Below the pieces are notes generated by a model. It saw nothing but the letters and a program-made list of their open reading frames with translations. It had not been told where the DNA came from and ran no database searches. DNA of 64,000 nt from the NCBI GenBank assembly GCA_016800925.1, contig JABCPU010000015.1, positions 248,001-312,000 on the forward strand, given 5' to 3'. A program made the translations under genes and the position numbers. Positions 46,706 to 59,516 of this stretch are shown piece by piece (position 1 is the first letter of the stretch; the number at the start of each line of letters is the position of its first letter). This DNA comes from Suillus spraguei. Taxonomy: Eukaryota > Basidiomycota > Agaricomycetes > Boletales > Suillaceae.

Positions 46706-49700
46706 ATGACCAATGCCAATCAATTAGGGGACTCTAGCTCAGTTCCTCCTCCAGGCATCAAGACTTCCAACGAAACAAACGCCGCTCAACGCCCTCAGGT
46801 ATGTGGCTGATGTTTCTGAAGTCGCAAAAACGTTGACTCGTGAATATATCGTTACATCTAGGGCCGGCCCCGTGGCAAAATCTGTCGGTTTCTGGGGAAT
46901 GTCAAGAATAGTGTGATCAAAAAAATTTCTGTGAGTCAATACTTACCGAGTGTACTGGAATTAAGCTGATATTGCACACAAGCGCTCGAACTTGAGGGAT
47001 TCACGCAACCATCGCGACCCTGTTCCCCCGAATGTCGATCGTGATGGTGCCTCATCGACTCCGAATATCGAGGTGGGTCACTTTTCAGTTTATAGCTCTT
47101 CATTAATCCTGTTGGTTGTGCCGGTTCAGCATGCTCCCTCTGGTACGGATCAGAGCATCAATCCACAATTAGCACTTCAGAGCGCCAAAGATGGCGTGGA
47201 AGGCATGAAACTATTGTCAGGACCTGTGACATCTACAGCATCTATCGCACAAAATACACCAGCAGATCTCGAGGACGCATGTAATTTCGAGGAGACATAT
47301 CTTAAACCTCTCAAGATATTCGATAGTGTTATCGAGAAGCTTGCGGATGTATGGACCCATTCCTCTTGGTTAGATCCGAACTAATGCCTTTGATTAGGTA
47401 CACCCTTACGCAAAGGTGGTACTAGGCCTACTGTCTTCTGCATCCAAAGTACGTACTATTTTACTCCGAGCCTTATCACCTGTTCAGCCATCGTCCATTT
47501 AGATAGTCCTCGCTCAATCAGATCGTGACAAAGGGATACTCCGCCTTCTCAAGAAGTTGGGTCAAGTCTACGACTTCATGATGCAAGACTCCACTCTTGG
47601 TGAAATCCCGTCGATGCAGGGCATCGTCGGACGAATAGTTCAGCAGACTCTCGAGTGTTCCCAGTTCATCAAAGACTACTCCGCGACCAAAAACTTCTGT
47701 GAGGAATCCACGACTTACTATACTTTACTCAATTGCTCATTATCGATCCTTTACTCCTGTTATAGGGCAGAGACTCGGAAAAAATGTTATCTCGGAAACA
47801 GACGATACGACTCAAAAGTACATCGACGTGTTAGATACGCTCATGCAAAACTTCCGGGACCAGGCTACTCGCGATGTAGAAATATTCGTCCACCGTACTG
47901 GTAAGGCTCCTACATGCTTATGATTCGACGTCTATTCATACTTTTTCAGGCGAGATATTGGACCTTAGCGGTATGGTATATGCAGAAGGCGCGGGACGAG
48001 ATACCGGGAAACAATGCCTAACAGGGACGCGCAAGGAAATCATATCTGAGATCACAGACTGGATCAACAGCACTGAAGACAATGTCCAGCGCGTGCTCTG
48101 GCTATCTGGTCCTGCAGGCAAGGGCAAGTCGGCCATCGCACATACAATTGCTAACTTGTTCAATGATGTGGGAGGGCTCGGTTCATGTTTCTGCTTCGAT
48201 CACCAACGAGATGCCGACCATCGTCATGACAAGATTTTTTCCACCATCGCACGTGATCTGGCCGACCGCGATCCGGAGATGAGACAAGCATTGGCTGAGG
48301 CAGTCAAAGATGCAAGTTCGCTCAAGACCACTGCAGACATCGTCCAACAATGGGACGAGCTTCTCATGAAACCACTGGGGAAGCCCTCAGGGTCGATTGT
48401 AAGACCTGTTGTCATCTTGATAGACGCACTGGACGAAAGCGGTGGAGTGGAGACACGGTCCCGCCTTCTGCAAATTCTTGCGGGAAAACTAGGCGTTCAA
48501 CGAATCACAGAACTCCCAGCCAACTTCCGGGTTATCATTACCTCTCGCCCCCTTCGCGACATCGAAGCTGAGCTTGCAGATGCTCAACATATCAAACGGA
48601 TGTCGATGGACGACATTTCATCAGCCACTGCAGAACGCGACATCCGTACTTACGTATCGAAGGAGCTGAAAGGGCTCTCTGGGTTTGGGGATGGAGAATT
48701 CGCAACCCTGGCTGAAAAGGCTGACGGACTTTTCGAGTGGGCACGTCTTGCTTGTAGATCCATCAAAGCACCCCCTGCTGGTTCATCTCCAATCGAGTCC
48801 TTCAATGCTGTAATGTCCCGCAGTCCTGCTGATCGGGCAAGGTTGTTGGATGATATTTATCAGTTCATTTTGACAGAGATCATGCCAAAGGGTAAAACCA
48901 CGCATGCCGCGTTCCGGGACAAACAGCTAGCGAAATTTCGTTCTGTGATGGGACAGATCCTTGGCGCAGCAGAACCCCTCTCTTTGGAGTCGCTCAATGT
49001 TATGCGGAAGCATTTTCCAGACAAAAGCGAGCATTACGAAGTCCAAGTCATGGTCGAACATATGGGATCCCTCCTCAGCGGCACCAGCGACTCCTCCACC
49101 CCCATCCGACCCCTTCATGCCTCTTTCCGCGATTTCCTTACAGACCCTGAATGCAGTGGAGAGTTCTTCGTCGACGTGTCAAAGGTACAACGAGACCTTG
49201 CTTTTGCATCACTTGGAGTGATGAAAGATGGACTTTCGTTCAATATCTGCAGTTTGAAATCATCTTATCTCCCCAACTCCGAAGATCCCGGGCTACGAGA
49301 ACGAGTTGAAAAGTGCATCCCCCCACATCTTTCTTACGCCTGCCGATTTTGGCCTGTCCATGTAAAAGCGACTGACTTTGATCCGGGACTCGCCGAAGAC
49401 ATCAAATCATTCTTTGACCATCAGCGACTCCTCTTCTGGATTGAAGTCCTCGGCATAATCAATGCGCTCAGCGGTGCGGTCCTTGCCCTTCCGGTTATAG
49501 CTAAGTGGTTGAAGGTGAGCAGATGGTTATTGAGTGTCAGATAACAACTCACATGCGATCGAAATTGCAGGGTCACGCCGGATTCGAAGATGCCTCATCC
49601 GCTGCAATAGACGTACAGAGATTTATACAACTCTTCGGCGTCATGATTTTACACAGCACACCTCATCTCTATGTATCAGCACTGCCATTCTCTCCCGTCA

Positions 49701-52024
49701 ACTCTGCACTATCCAAAACGTTTTCTGCACGGTTTCCCAACTCTCTTCGTGTCGCATCTGGACGTGATATCAACTGGACGGCTGTTCAGACTGTGATCAG
49801 CGGACACACTGATTACGTTAACTCAGTTTCGTTCTCGCCGGATGGGACTCGGATTGCAACTGGATCGGATGATTGCACTGTGCGAATGTGGGATGCAGCG
49901 ACTGGGCAGCCAGTAGGCGAGCCCTTGCTGGGGCACACTGACTCAGTTACCTCAGTTTCTTTCTCGTCGGATGGGACACTCATTGCGTCTGGCTCGTACG
50001 ATGAGACTGTCCGGCTGTGGGATGTGGCAACATTGCAGCCCGTTGGTGATCCCTTATGTGGACACATTAGTGCAGTTTTATCAGCCTCGTTCTCGCCAAA
50101 CGGAACTTGCATCGTGACAGGTTCAGCGGATAGGACTATCCGGCTGTGGGACGTAGCAACGCGGCAGCCAATTGGTGAACCCTTGAAGGGGCACACTGGT
50201 TGGATCAGATCAGTCTCATTCTCGCCGGATGGGACTCGCATTGTTTCTGGCTCATATGATAAGACTGTTCGGCTGTGGGAAGTAGCGACGGGGCAGCCAG
50301 TCGGTGAGCCCTTGGACGGGCACACTGATTGGGTTAGGTCAGTCTCGTTCTCACCGGATGGGACTCGCATTGTTTCTAGTTCGCGCGATGCAACCGTCCG
50401 GTTGTGGGATGTAGGAGTGGGGCAGCCAGTTGGTGAGCCCTTACGGGGGCATACTGAAAACGTCAACTCAGTTTCGTTCTCGCCGGACGGAAGGCGCATT
50501 GTGATAGGTTCGAGCGATGGGACTGTCCGACTGTGGGATCCAGCAACAGGGCAACTAGTCGGTGAGCCCTTGCTGGGGCACACTAGCAGTGTCCTATCAG
50601 TCTCGTTCTCTCCGGATGGAACTCGCATCGCGACTGGTTCTGCAGATCACACTGTCCGACTGTGGGATGCATCTACAGGCCAGCCAGTTAGTCAGCCCTT
50701 GCAAGGGCACGCTACTTCAATCACCTCAGTCTCGCTATCGCCGGATGGGACGCGCTTCGCGACTGGTTATGAGGATGGGACTGTCCGGCTGTTGGATGCA
50801 GCGACAGGTCAGCCAGTCGGTGAGCCTTTGCTGGGGCACACTGAGTTGGTCAGCTCAGTCTCGTTCTCTCCGGATGGGACTCGCATCGCAACTGGTTCGC
50901 TGGACAGGAGTGTTCGGATGTGGGATACAGGCACCGGGCAGTTAGTGGGTGAGCCTTTGCTGGGGCACAGTAATGAAGTTAACTCAGTCTCGTTTTCACC
51001 GGATGGGACTCGTATCGTTTCTGGGTCGCATGATAGGACTGTCCGATTGTGGGATGTAGGAACGGGGCAGGCAGTTGGTGAGCCCTTTGAGGGGCACACT
51101 AAATGGGTCAGATCAGTCTCATTCTCGCCGGATGGGACTCGCATCATTTCCGGTTCATATGATCATACTGTTCAGATGTGGGAAGTAGCGACGGGGCAGC
51201 GAGTTGGCGAGCCCTTGGACGGGCACACTGGTTGGGTTATGTCAGTCTCCTTCTCTTTGGATGGGACTCGCATCGCGACTGGTTCTATGGATAAGACTGT
51301 CCGGCTGTGGAATGCAGCGACAGGGAAACCTGTCTGTGAGCCCTTGGAGGGGCACTCTGATTGGGTCAATTCAGTCTCATTCTCGCCGGATGGGACTCGC
51401 ATCGTTTCTGGTTCGGACGATCAGACTGTCCGGCTGTGGGATGCAGGAACGGGGCAGCCAATTGGTGAACTCCTGCACACTAGTCGCGTTTCTTCAGTAG
51501 CCTTCTCGCAGAATGGAACTCGCATCATTTCCAATTCATATGATGGCTCTGTCCGGGTCTGGTATGCACCGATTGTGCAGTCATTGCAGGACCACGGCAA
51601 AGACAACTGTTCAGCATCGTCCCTGCATGACAGTTGCAGTTCCCATCCAACAGCCGTTGTCTCCACACCCAACACCGCCAACGATGAGTTCATTTCTTTC
51701 TCATCAGACTCGACTCATGCACTGTGCGACACTGCTGAGCTGCTTGAGGGCACCCCCCATAATGACCACAAGTCGGCATTCGCTCTCCTGGGAGAAGATG
51801 GATGGATGATGGGACCCAGCCGTCGGCTCTTATTCTGGGTACCACCCGCTTCTCGAAAACTATTCTATAATCCTCAGACTGCATTGGTGATACCCAGGGG
51901 CGGTGTTGAGCTTGATTTGAGTCACATGGCGCATGGGATACATTGGCAGCACTGCTATGATAAGTGAGTTTCCAGCGTTTTTCTGTTACTCGCAGTTAAT
52001 CAACTGGATACTTCTAGCTCGTAA
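46706..52024 (+). CDS. NACHT-WD40 (STAND/NLR-like) receptor, copy B, about 1,600 residues
   Basis: Ten exons by splice-site reading. The last intron is 51,965-52,017, ending in DNS and TAA at 52,024. Order: a variable, basic N-terminus (about 150 residues); a helical region (FEETYLKPLKIFDSVIEKL, VYDFMMQDSTLG) of the type preceding NACHT in agaricomycete proteins; Walker A GPAGKGKSAIAHT near residue 340; Walker B VVILIDALDESGG; VIITSRP; a winged-helix-like region; then 14 WD40 blades of 43 residues (49,802-51,570), enough for two seven-bladed propellers. The C-terminus is conserved with copy A. Such proteins (HET-E/HET-D relatives) act in fungal non-self recognition and programmed cell death, with ligand binding by the WD domain. 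That role here is inference from family. No break was seen in the NACHT and WD exons. Confidence 0.88.
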
Positions 52025-52324
52025 TTACGATGACCGATTCCAACAACTGACGTGTAAAAACATCAAAGAACCTTACATCAAGTACGGTAGCAAGATAATT
52101 TCATGCAAATTGTATATTTACCTAGCAAATATCGAGTCTGAACTCGTGGTAGTTCGAGTGAAAGTCGTGCAAGAAAGGTGACCGAGTCGCAGATTTTTGA
52201 GAGCGCAGAACAATCATAGTATAATGAAGCAAGTCATCCGAGGTGCCGTCGAGCAAAATGAACAGAGGCAAGAGTGTGTTCAATAAACTCCCAAGATGTA
52301 GAGAGGATTACAGTAATGGAGGTG

Positions 52325-52790
52325 TATTATGATTTGGATATTGCACGGTCGTTTGGTTTCAGTTGCGCAGAGCACATCCCGGTTTAAATATTAAGAGGAC
52401 TAAGCCCATCAAATGAGATCCCATCGAAAATGTGGAGAAGTTCCAAAAGGCTACAGACACTGGTGAATGGCGCAGGTAGGACATCCCAGATCCTAGGATG
52501 GATCCACTCGAGAATGGAAGACGGTTTGGGTTCAGGAGAGACATAGAAGCTGAGGAGGCGATCAATCAGAAAAATCATCCCTCACAGATGAAGGAAAGAT
52601 TGCTTGGCAGGAAGACAGACAGACTCTTTGGAGCGGCAGGACACAATTTTTTTGGTGTAGAAACAGTTTGCGAGTTTGCGACGGAATGGGGAAGATAATA
52701 CGTGAAACCCTCCGGTCTCAAGTCTAACTCCGTCGTGGCTAGTCTACCAGTGAAGCAAGAGGTTGATTCGAAATGTAGAACCAACTAGAA
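52325..52790. repeat. 3' flank module, copy 2
   Basis: Downstream of copy B; homologous to the flank of copy A at 45,370-45,880 and to the third copy at 53,405-53,790. Confidence 0.7.
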
Positions 52791-53404
52791 AATGAAGAGG
52801 TAAGAGCAGACAAATGGAATTGAATGACATCCGCACTTACAGTCTGCCAGGTCCTGCATTTTGTTGCCAGCTATGGAGACCCTCGAGATCGTTACCTTAT
52901 GTGCATTGACGGAGACCTTGAATAAGCAGTTGCGTCCTGATGACATGGAGTTTTTGACAAAAATATAATTGGAATGTGTAAAAACAACAAGGTGAGCGCA
53001 TGAGCTCTCGGTGAACGTGACAATATCATCTGCGAGACATCGATTCAGGGCCAGCAACACGTAACTCTGCCTGCGGTAAGGAAGGGAAGCAAGTATCTAT
53101 CTAGGGTGTGTCCCTAAAGCCCATCAGATGCTGCACAATCTGGAATGCGGTCTGAAGTCATCGATTTCTGCGTTAGGGCACACCTGCACATCAGCATTGT
53201 CAACTTACTACTGGCGCAAACTGCGGAACCCTACAGAAGGCTTTAGAAACGAGACCCTGCATATTGTGGTGAACTCACATGTGCCCACTCAAGGCCACTT
53301 TGTAATAAGTGAGTCCCCGCTCTGAATGCATCATCCCATAGGCACCCACGCCATCGACAATGAAACTGCCAAAGTGTGAAGAAGATCACAACAGCAGAGG
53401 AAGC

Positions 53405-53790
53405 GTATCATGATTTGGATATTGCGGAGTCGTTTGGGTTCCGTTGCACACTGCACACACTGATTTATGTAAATGCTATGCGAGAGGACTGGGCGCGTCA
53501 AATGGGATCCCATCGAAAATACGGAAAACTAACAAAAATGGCTTAGGCATTATGGTGAATGCCATAGAACATCCCAGAGCCTGTGATGGATCCACTTGGG
53601 AATGGAAGACTGCTTTGGGAGAGACATTTATAGAAGCTCAGGAAGCGAATAATCAGAAAAATCATCGCTCACGGATCAAGGAAAGATTGGCCTAGCAGGA
53701 AGCCAGACTCTTGGGAGGAGCGAGACACGATATTTTTTCGTGTAGAAACAGACTACGGGTTTGCAACGGATGTAACTTAGTTATAACAAT
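53405..53790. repeat. 3' flank module, copy 3, without an attached receptor gene
   Basis: tcatgatttggatattgc and the following words match the two receptor flanks, but no NACHT or WD40 sequence precedes it. It could be the rest of a third, deleted copy. Confidence 0.65.
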
Positions 53791-54001
53791 CATGTGTTGG
53801 AAAGAACTGCGACATTGCGATCACAAATATTACCTAGAAGTATCACTCGTTACCACAGGAACAGGAATCATGTTTAAAGAGCGTAGTTCAGCCATACTCC
53901 GATGACCAGGTGCTCAAACTTGGTCCGCTCCTTGGGTCAAGTATTTCACACGTTTTCAATCTTTCAATGACCAATCATATTGAAGAAAGTCAACCACACG
54001 A

Positions 54002-56123
54002 TCAACGAGTCAAAGAGCTCCTTGCACGTATACGTTCGCCAGCATAATATATCCATATTGGAAAGGTATGCCGATGACGATGGCAAGACCTGCAAGAAGG
54101 GTGTTGCCTCCCCCATAACCGAGTGCGCTGAACATTTGTTGTCCAAAGAGAGGGAATGCAAATCCAAGTAGCGAACGAAATGTCTGGTAATGTATTCAGA
54201 GAACTTCAGTAATATCAAGGGTGGGGGCAACTCACAGAAGCAGCTGCAGTTGCGCTTGCAGCATAGGTAAATGTATCTACGAGGTATAATTGAATAGGAA
54301 GGCTTCAGAGAGGTTAGCTTTGTACGGAGCTATGACGCGGGGCACTACTCACAAAGTTGTCATTAATCCAAATCCAAAGATAGCGGTGCCGATGATGGGC
54401 ATCATAAAGTGGGCCTTTGCTTGGGCAGACCAGCCATACCAACTAATGTGGATGAATCAGATTAGGAATCGCATAGACCAAAGCATCCATCTCACAGTAG
54501 TCCCGCTGGTACGAAAAACGAGCCAAATATAAGAGCGGGTACGCGCATCTCTGGCTTACCATTTCCTCCGTTTTGTGCAGCAAGCTAGATAAGATAAGTG
54601 CTTTGGCCAACGCGGCCAAATTAGGAGGCAGGCTTGACGTACGTATATGTATATCTTGCTGCAAAGTTTGATGCCGAAGATGGTGGCGGATAGGAATCCA
54701 AAGCCAAGTCCAATATATGTTAGACCTGAGATTCCTGTACTGAAGTGGTATACTTCCGAAAAGAGGTCTGGACGCAAGGTTTAATGCTTGTTCCTTAGTC
54801 CTAGGCAAATATGACCTTACCGGGGAAAGTAGCAAACATCAGATAGTAGATACCTGATGATTGATTTCAGTCCACATCCAGCATAACTCTACGTATGGTG
54901 CAAAGTACTAACCATAAATCCTAAATAGACGACATTAGTTAGCTGCGTGATATCAAATCAAACTTACAGAGCCATGTATAAACTCAGGACAAAACATATC
55001 AAACTCCGAGTCAAAAGAATGATTGGTCGCTTAAGGTTGATCCATAAGTAGGCCCATTTGCCCATGTGATGTGCGACAAGGGCAGGATGCCCTGGTACCT
55101 TTTCAAGATCCGTAGTCATTTTTTTACGACGAAGCCTAATGACTGGTGCATAGGATTCTCTCATAAAAGGAATGCCGAGCACCGCGGCGATGCCACAGAT
55201 CGCTGTAACGACATAGAAATCATATTGTATTCCGACCGACTCTGCAATGAAACCTCCCATGACGGGGCCAATAGCAGGACCTTGCCAGAACTCAGTCTGA
55301 ATTCATGTCAGGGTGGCAGAGTGTGAAATGCACCTATCAAGGGTCCAAAATTGTATAGTGCCATGCCTGCAGCGCGATCGCATTCGGAGAAGAGGTCGCT
55401 AACAACACCTCCGCCGCATGCTACAGGCGCACTCCCAGCCAAACCAGCTTGGGACAGAGTAAGATCATTTATGAGCCTGGTGGTTGCATGACATACCTAG
55501 GAACCGAAAGACAAGGAAAGATGCAGTGTTGGGTGAAAACGCACAACCAAGATTGAACCCGAGGAAGAAGAGGTTCGCTAAATGGAGTACCTTGCAGTTG
55601 ATTTAAAGAGACGATTCTAGTGGTCTTAAAGAAGAGGACGACGTACCCATACACGGCCATATACTTCGGACAAGGGTGCAGCAAATAAAGGACCGATGGC
55701 GAATGAAAGAAGGAAGATGCTGAGAGTCAATGCTGTGACTGTTGGATCGCTTATGCCATATTTTATGGCGAAGTCTGGCAATCCAGGTGCCATAACGGAA
55801 CTTGCTAACGGAGTAACAAAAGTGTAGAGCGCAACCTGACAGGAAAACAAGATTAGTCTTCATGGTTAGATATCTCTGGCGGAAGAACTGACGATTGCAG
55901 TGGTTGTCCATTTTCTTGCCGGAGACCAATTTCTAGGGTTGGCGAGGTCTTGTTGCCATTCATCTTCTAACTGTTCAAATTTGTCAGGAATTTTATCCGC
56001 TAGGTTGTCTTTTGAGATGGCGGACACATCATGGGGCTGGGGAGGATCACTTACATAATCTGTATCTGGTACGTGGGTGTGGGATCTCTCAGCACAAACG
56101 ATTCCTGGAGGAGAGGCCGGCAT
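54002..56123 (-). CDS. MFS transporter, drug:H+ antiporter (DHA1) type
   Basis: Starts at the Met of a hydrophilic N-terminus of about 75 residues (ending NPRNWSPARKW, the usual lead into the first membrane helix of fungal DHA1 proteins) and runs through about nine exons with short introns. Membrane segments and marks seen: TPLASSVMAPGLP, LSIFLLSFAIGPLFAAPLSE followed by VYGR (motif A), NLFFLGFNLGCAFSP, FRFLGGLAGSAP, GPAIGPVMGGFIAE (motif C, antiporter type), a basic cytoplasmic loop (LRRKKM), then the second six helices, ending AGERIRARSSLTR. Twelve helices are expected. Substrate unknown; exports of toxins or metabolites at the plasma membrane are typical. It diverges from the permease gene. 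Confidence 0.8.
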
Positions 56124-56640
56124 TGACCAGCGCTGCAGGCAGAAAAAAATAGGACAAGGGGATGATAAGACATTTCGTTGTTAAATAGAAGGTGGTGACT
56201 CAAGTATTAGTAGATTATGTACAGCAATTATCCTTTGAGAATGACAGGTACCTGTTTTCATTGGTTGGACTAAGCACTCGCTTGGAAAAGTTATGACGAG
56301 TTCAGAGTGACGGCGTCACGCGGAGTTAACTGGTACTAAACTAGTTAGTCCACAACGCTGATGCCACATCTGACCATTGCGCCTCTACCCCACCTTGCTC
56401 ACTCACCACTGCCTGTTTCCTCAGCTTCCTCAGTGTTGGTGTTTCACCTTCAGTTGGATGGTAATTGAGAATGTAGGAAGGACTACTTGGTGGCAACGAT
56501 GATCACAAATGTTAATAAAATCTATCTACGATTAGTGCAATATGCTAAGTTCTAACTCGCTTCAACCATCGCTAGCGCCCTGTTATCTGCCTTCAAGGCA
56601 CTGATATCATTTGTTCATATCTCCCACTCCATCCACAAGA
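56124..56640. promoter_or_regulatory. Divergent intergenic region between two transporter genes
   Basis: 517 bp separating the starts of the MFS gene (minus) and the permease gene (plus); both promoters must lie here. No TATA box or operator was singled out. Confidence 0.5.
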
Positions 56641-59204
56641 ATGTCCACTACTACTTGGTGGTCGCGGTTAAGCAAGCAGGAGAAAGAAGACCAGCATGAC
56701 CGTGCATTCGAATTACAGCTTGACGAAAAGGATCAGAGGCTTCAAGAGCAAACCAACAATGATACTGACCTGAGTCCTGGTGAATTGACATTTGAAGAAG
56801 GTGCGGTTGCTCGCTATTCCTTCTGTTTGTTCATCTGACATTATCCAGATACTGCGGGAGGCATGGGTCGTCACCTTGGAGTAACTTCCTGCACTCTCCT
56901 TATCGTTGGAAGGATCATCGGCACCGGTATATTCTCAACACCATCCTTCATTCTCTCTAGCGTGGGCTCAGTCGGCGCTTCCCTCATGCTCTGGGTCCTT
57001 GGTTTTCTACTTAGCTTTTGTGGGCTCTTCATATGGCTCGAGTTCGGTACTATGTTCCCTCGCAGTGGTGGAGAGAAGGTATACCTCGAGGCCGTCTACA
57101 GAAAGCCCAAGTATCTCGTCACCTTAGTATTTGCTGCCAACGCTATATTACTTGGATTCACTGCGAGCGGTTGTATTGTCAGTCATGTCTTATTTTGGGT
57201 AGGTATTTGGTGTTGAACTTTAATCGCTTCGTCAAGGTTTTTGCTAGCAAGTGTGTATTGGGTATTTTGATGAAACGACTCTGCTGATATGATGTAGTAT
57301 CTTGGTTGCCGCTGGTCAACCTGCAGGTCGCTGGAATGAGCGTGGAATTGCACTTGGAGGTACATCTTCCACCTAACTGGCATGTTGCGGTCGTCTCACA
57401 ACCTCTAGTTATTTTCTTTGTGACCCTTCTACACGGATTAGCCCCCAAGACTGGGGTACTGATCATGAATGTACGTAAGCTTTCATTTTCACTATCGTCA
57501 TATCATATTCAAAATTTCCTTCCAGTTGCTTTCGACATTCAAGATCGTAATTCTGGCATTCGTCGTGGTCACAGGCTGGGTAGTTCTCTCTGGCAAAACC
57601 CATGTTACAGATCCGTACTATAATTTCAGAAACGCGTTCGTGGGGAGCTCCACTAGTAGCAACGACGTACATTCAATATTCTTATATCTTCATACACTGA
57701 TTATGGTTTTGACAGTATGCTACTGCCACCTTCAAAGTCCTGTACGCATATGGGGGGTGGTCCAATGTGAACTACGTGATGAATAATGTCCGTAATCCAG
57801 TGAGGACACTCAAGATTGCTGCCCGCTTGGTCTTGGTATATGCGCCGTTTTGTACTTGCTTGCCAATGTGGCTTATTTCTCGGCTGCAACCAAGGCAAGA
57901 ACTTGTTATTTTTATCTGCACCACGAACAAAATACTAAATAGTATCAACAGCAAGAGATTACCGAGTCTGGGGTCACTGTCGCTGCTTTGTTTTTCGGGA
58001 ATGTCTTTGGTTCTGTTGCGGAGCGTGCCCTATCGGTTTTCATTGCTCTTAGGTGAGCTCGACATTCTGAGTTCAAGCGTTTCCTGACTCTTTTTTTTCA
58101 TTACAGCGCTCTTGGAGTGAGTCCTATGTTTTTTGTTTCATAATCTCTATTTGCTGATGGGCCGCAGGGTGTTATCACTACAGTAAGTCAAGGGATGCTA
58201 TGGAAATGCGTGGCTCAAGAACTTTTCTAGACCTTTTCGGCATCACGAGTAAACCAAGGTTCGTCATATAAAGCACCGCGATTCTACCTAGCCTATACTT
58301 CAATCATAGAGCTCGCAAAGGAAGGGTTACCCTTACCATTTGGAAACAAATTCTGGGCTTCAAATTGGCCCACTGGGAAGTCCCCACTTCCGGGATTGAT
58401 TATCCAATTGATACCCTGTGTAAGTGTTACCGTAGAACCATATTATTAATCTGATACAGATTGGTTTTCTAGGTTATCGTCATCATTGCGCCTCCCCCAA
58501 ACATTGCCTATCCCTTCATTTTAGACGTTCAAGGATACCCACAGCAGATCATCAACTTCTTTATTGTCGTTGTACGTCTTTCAACTCTTTTTTTTCTTAC
58601 TTCTTGATGTCGCCAGGGTTTGTTCTATCTGAGATGGAAGAAGCCAGACGCTGTTCGGCCATTCAAAGGTGAGCAAGTATATCGCTGTTCCTGTATGGTA
58701 CATTAATGTGTGTGGTGTAGTATGGTGGCCTCTCGCTGTATTCTTCTTGGCTGCTGCTTCCTTCCGTGAGTTGCCAATCTACAGCTCCAACCCTTTCTTC
58801 CCTGACCAATCATCCAGTCCTCGTCGCCCCCTTCCTGAAACCAGCCAATGGCGTCGGTGACACCCCACCACTACCATATTACCTGTACGCTTCTTCCACC
58901 AGCACTTATCTATGCGTCCCTTAATCTCATTCCTTGTTCTATAGGTACTGTCTCGTCGGAATCGGCCTCTTGTTTGCAGGCGTGCTGTACTGGGCTGCAT
59001 GGCGAATAATACTGCCAAAGGTATTTGGCTACGAGCTTGTGCCGAGGAAGGAGAGGTTGAGCGACGGAACTGTGGTCACTGTAGTGAGTGTTGGCGTTTT
59101 TATTTAGGTTTCGGTGTCTCCTGGTTTTGCTCACAGATCTTTTTTTCAAGTTTTCGAATAAGAAGATACAGTGATTCGCGGGTTGATTGGAAGCATTCAA
59201 TGTG
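56641..59204 (+). CDS. Amino-acid permease of the LAT/methionine-permease type (one-base frame break)
   Basis: Starts MSTTTWWSRL; the hydrophilic N-terminus leads into GVTSCTLLIVGRIIGTGIFSTPS, the first membrane helix with the GxGIF substrate motif. Other landmarks are LEFGTMFPRSGGEKVYLE, FASNILVAAGQPAGR, YAYGGWSNVNYVMNNVRNP (the family's core motif), then LANVAYFSAATK, VAALFFGNVFG and PFKVWWPLAVFFL. Many short introns; one has a GC donor (AAG|GCAAGA at 57,889-57,895). After KIAA the frame changes, and one C is missing in the run at 57,822-57,824 for the expected IAAPLGLGIC. Relatives such as yeast MUP1 import methionine. Transport specificity here is inference. Confidence 0.75.
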
Positions 59205-59314
59205 ATATTGTTGTACTGTTCGTGTAATGCATGGTTTATGTATGCGGTACGTGTAGCACAACGCACAGATCCCAGTCGGTCAGCTCCGCTTCCTGCACAG
59301 TGCCGTGACTCTTC
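59205..59314. other. Short 3' spacer between permease and LINE
   Basis: About 110 bp; the insertion point of the LINE is at its right end. Confidence 0.6.
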
Positions 59315-59339
59315 TTTTTTTTTTTTTTTTTTTTTTTTT
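59315..59339 (-). other. Poly(A) tail of the LINE
   Basis: 25 consecutive T on the plus strand, i.e. 25 A at the 3' end of the minus-strand element, after a 3' untranslated region of about 175 bp. Confidence 0.85.
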
Positions 59340-59516
59340 GTTTTGTGTCCGTTGGGGCGGAGCCCTATGATAGACATTACATGCGGTATTTACTCTAATT
59401 GATGCATATGTGCGTGTCCGTGGATGTTGGGTCGTGTTCAATGGTCCTGGCCGAGGCGCGGACGTTAACACCAGCTTAAGGTGAAAGGGGGGGTTGTTAC
59501 AGGGATTGGGGTGCGT

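Larger units (their letters stand above)
52025..54001. other. Intergenic region with duplicated flanks, no gene
   Basis: Contains flank modules 2 and 3 and, between them, unique sequence (52,800-53,400) without a supportable frame. Confidence 0.55.

Noticed and set aside
49813..50628. 271-codon antisense frame across the WD40 array, with similar ones in the other copy
   Set aside because: The 129-bp unit lacks stops in that frame, so repetition alone creates long antisense frames.
42848..51570. CRISPR-like or satellite array reading of the 129-bp repeats
   Set aside because: The repeats are coding WD40 blades in a single frame; the organism is a fungus.
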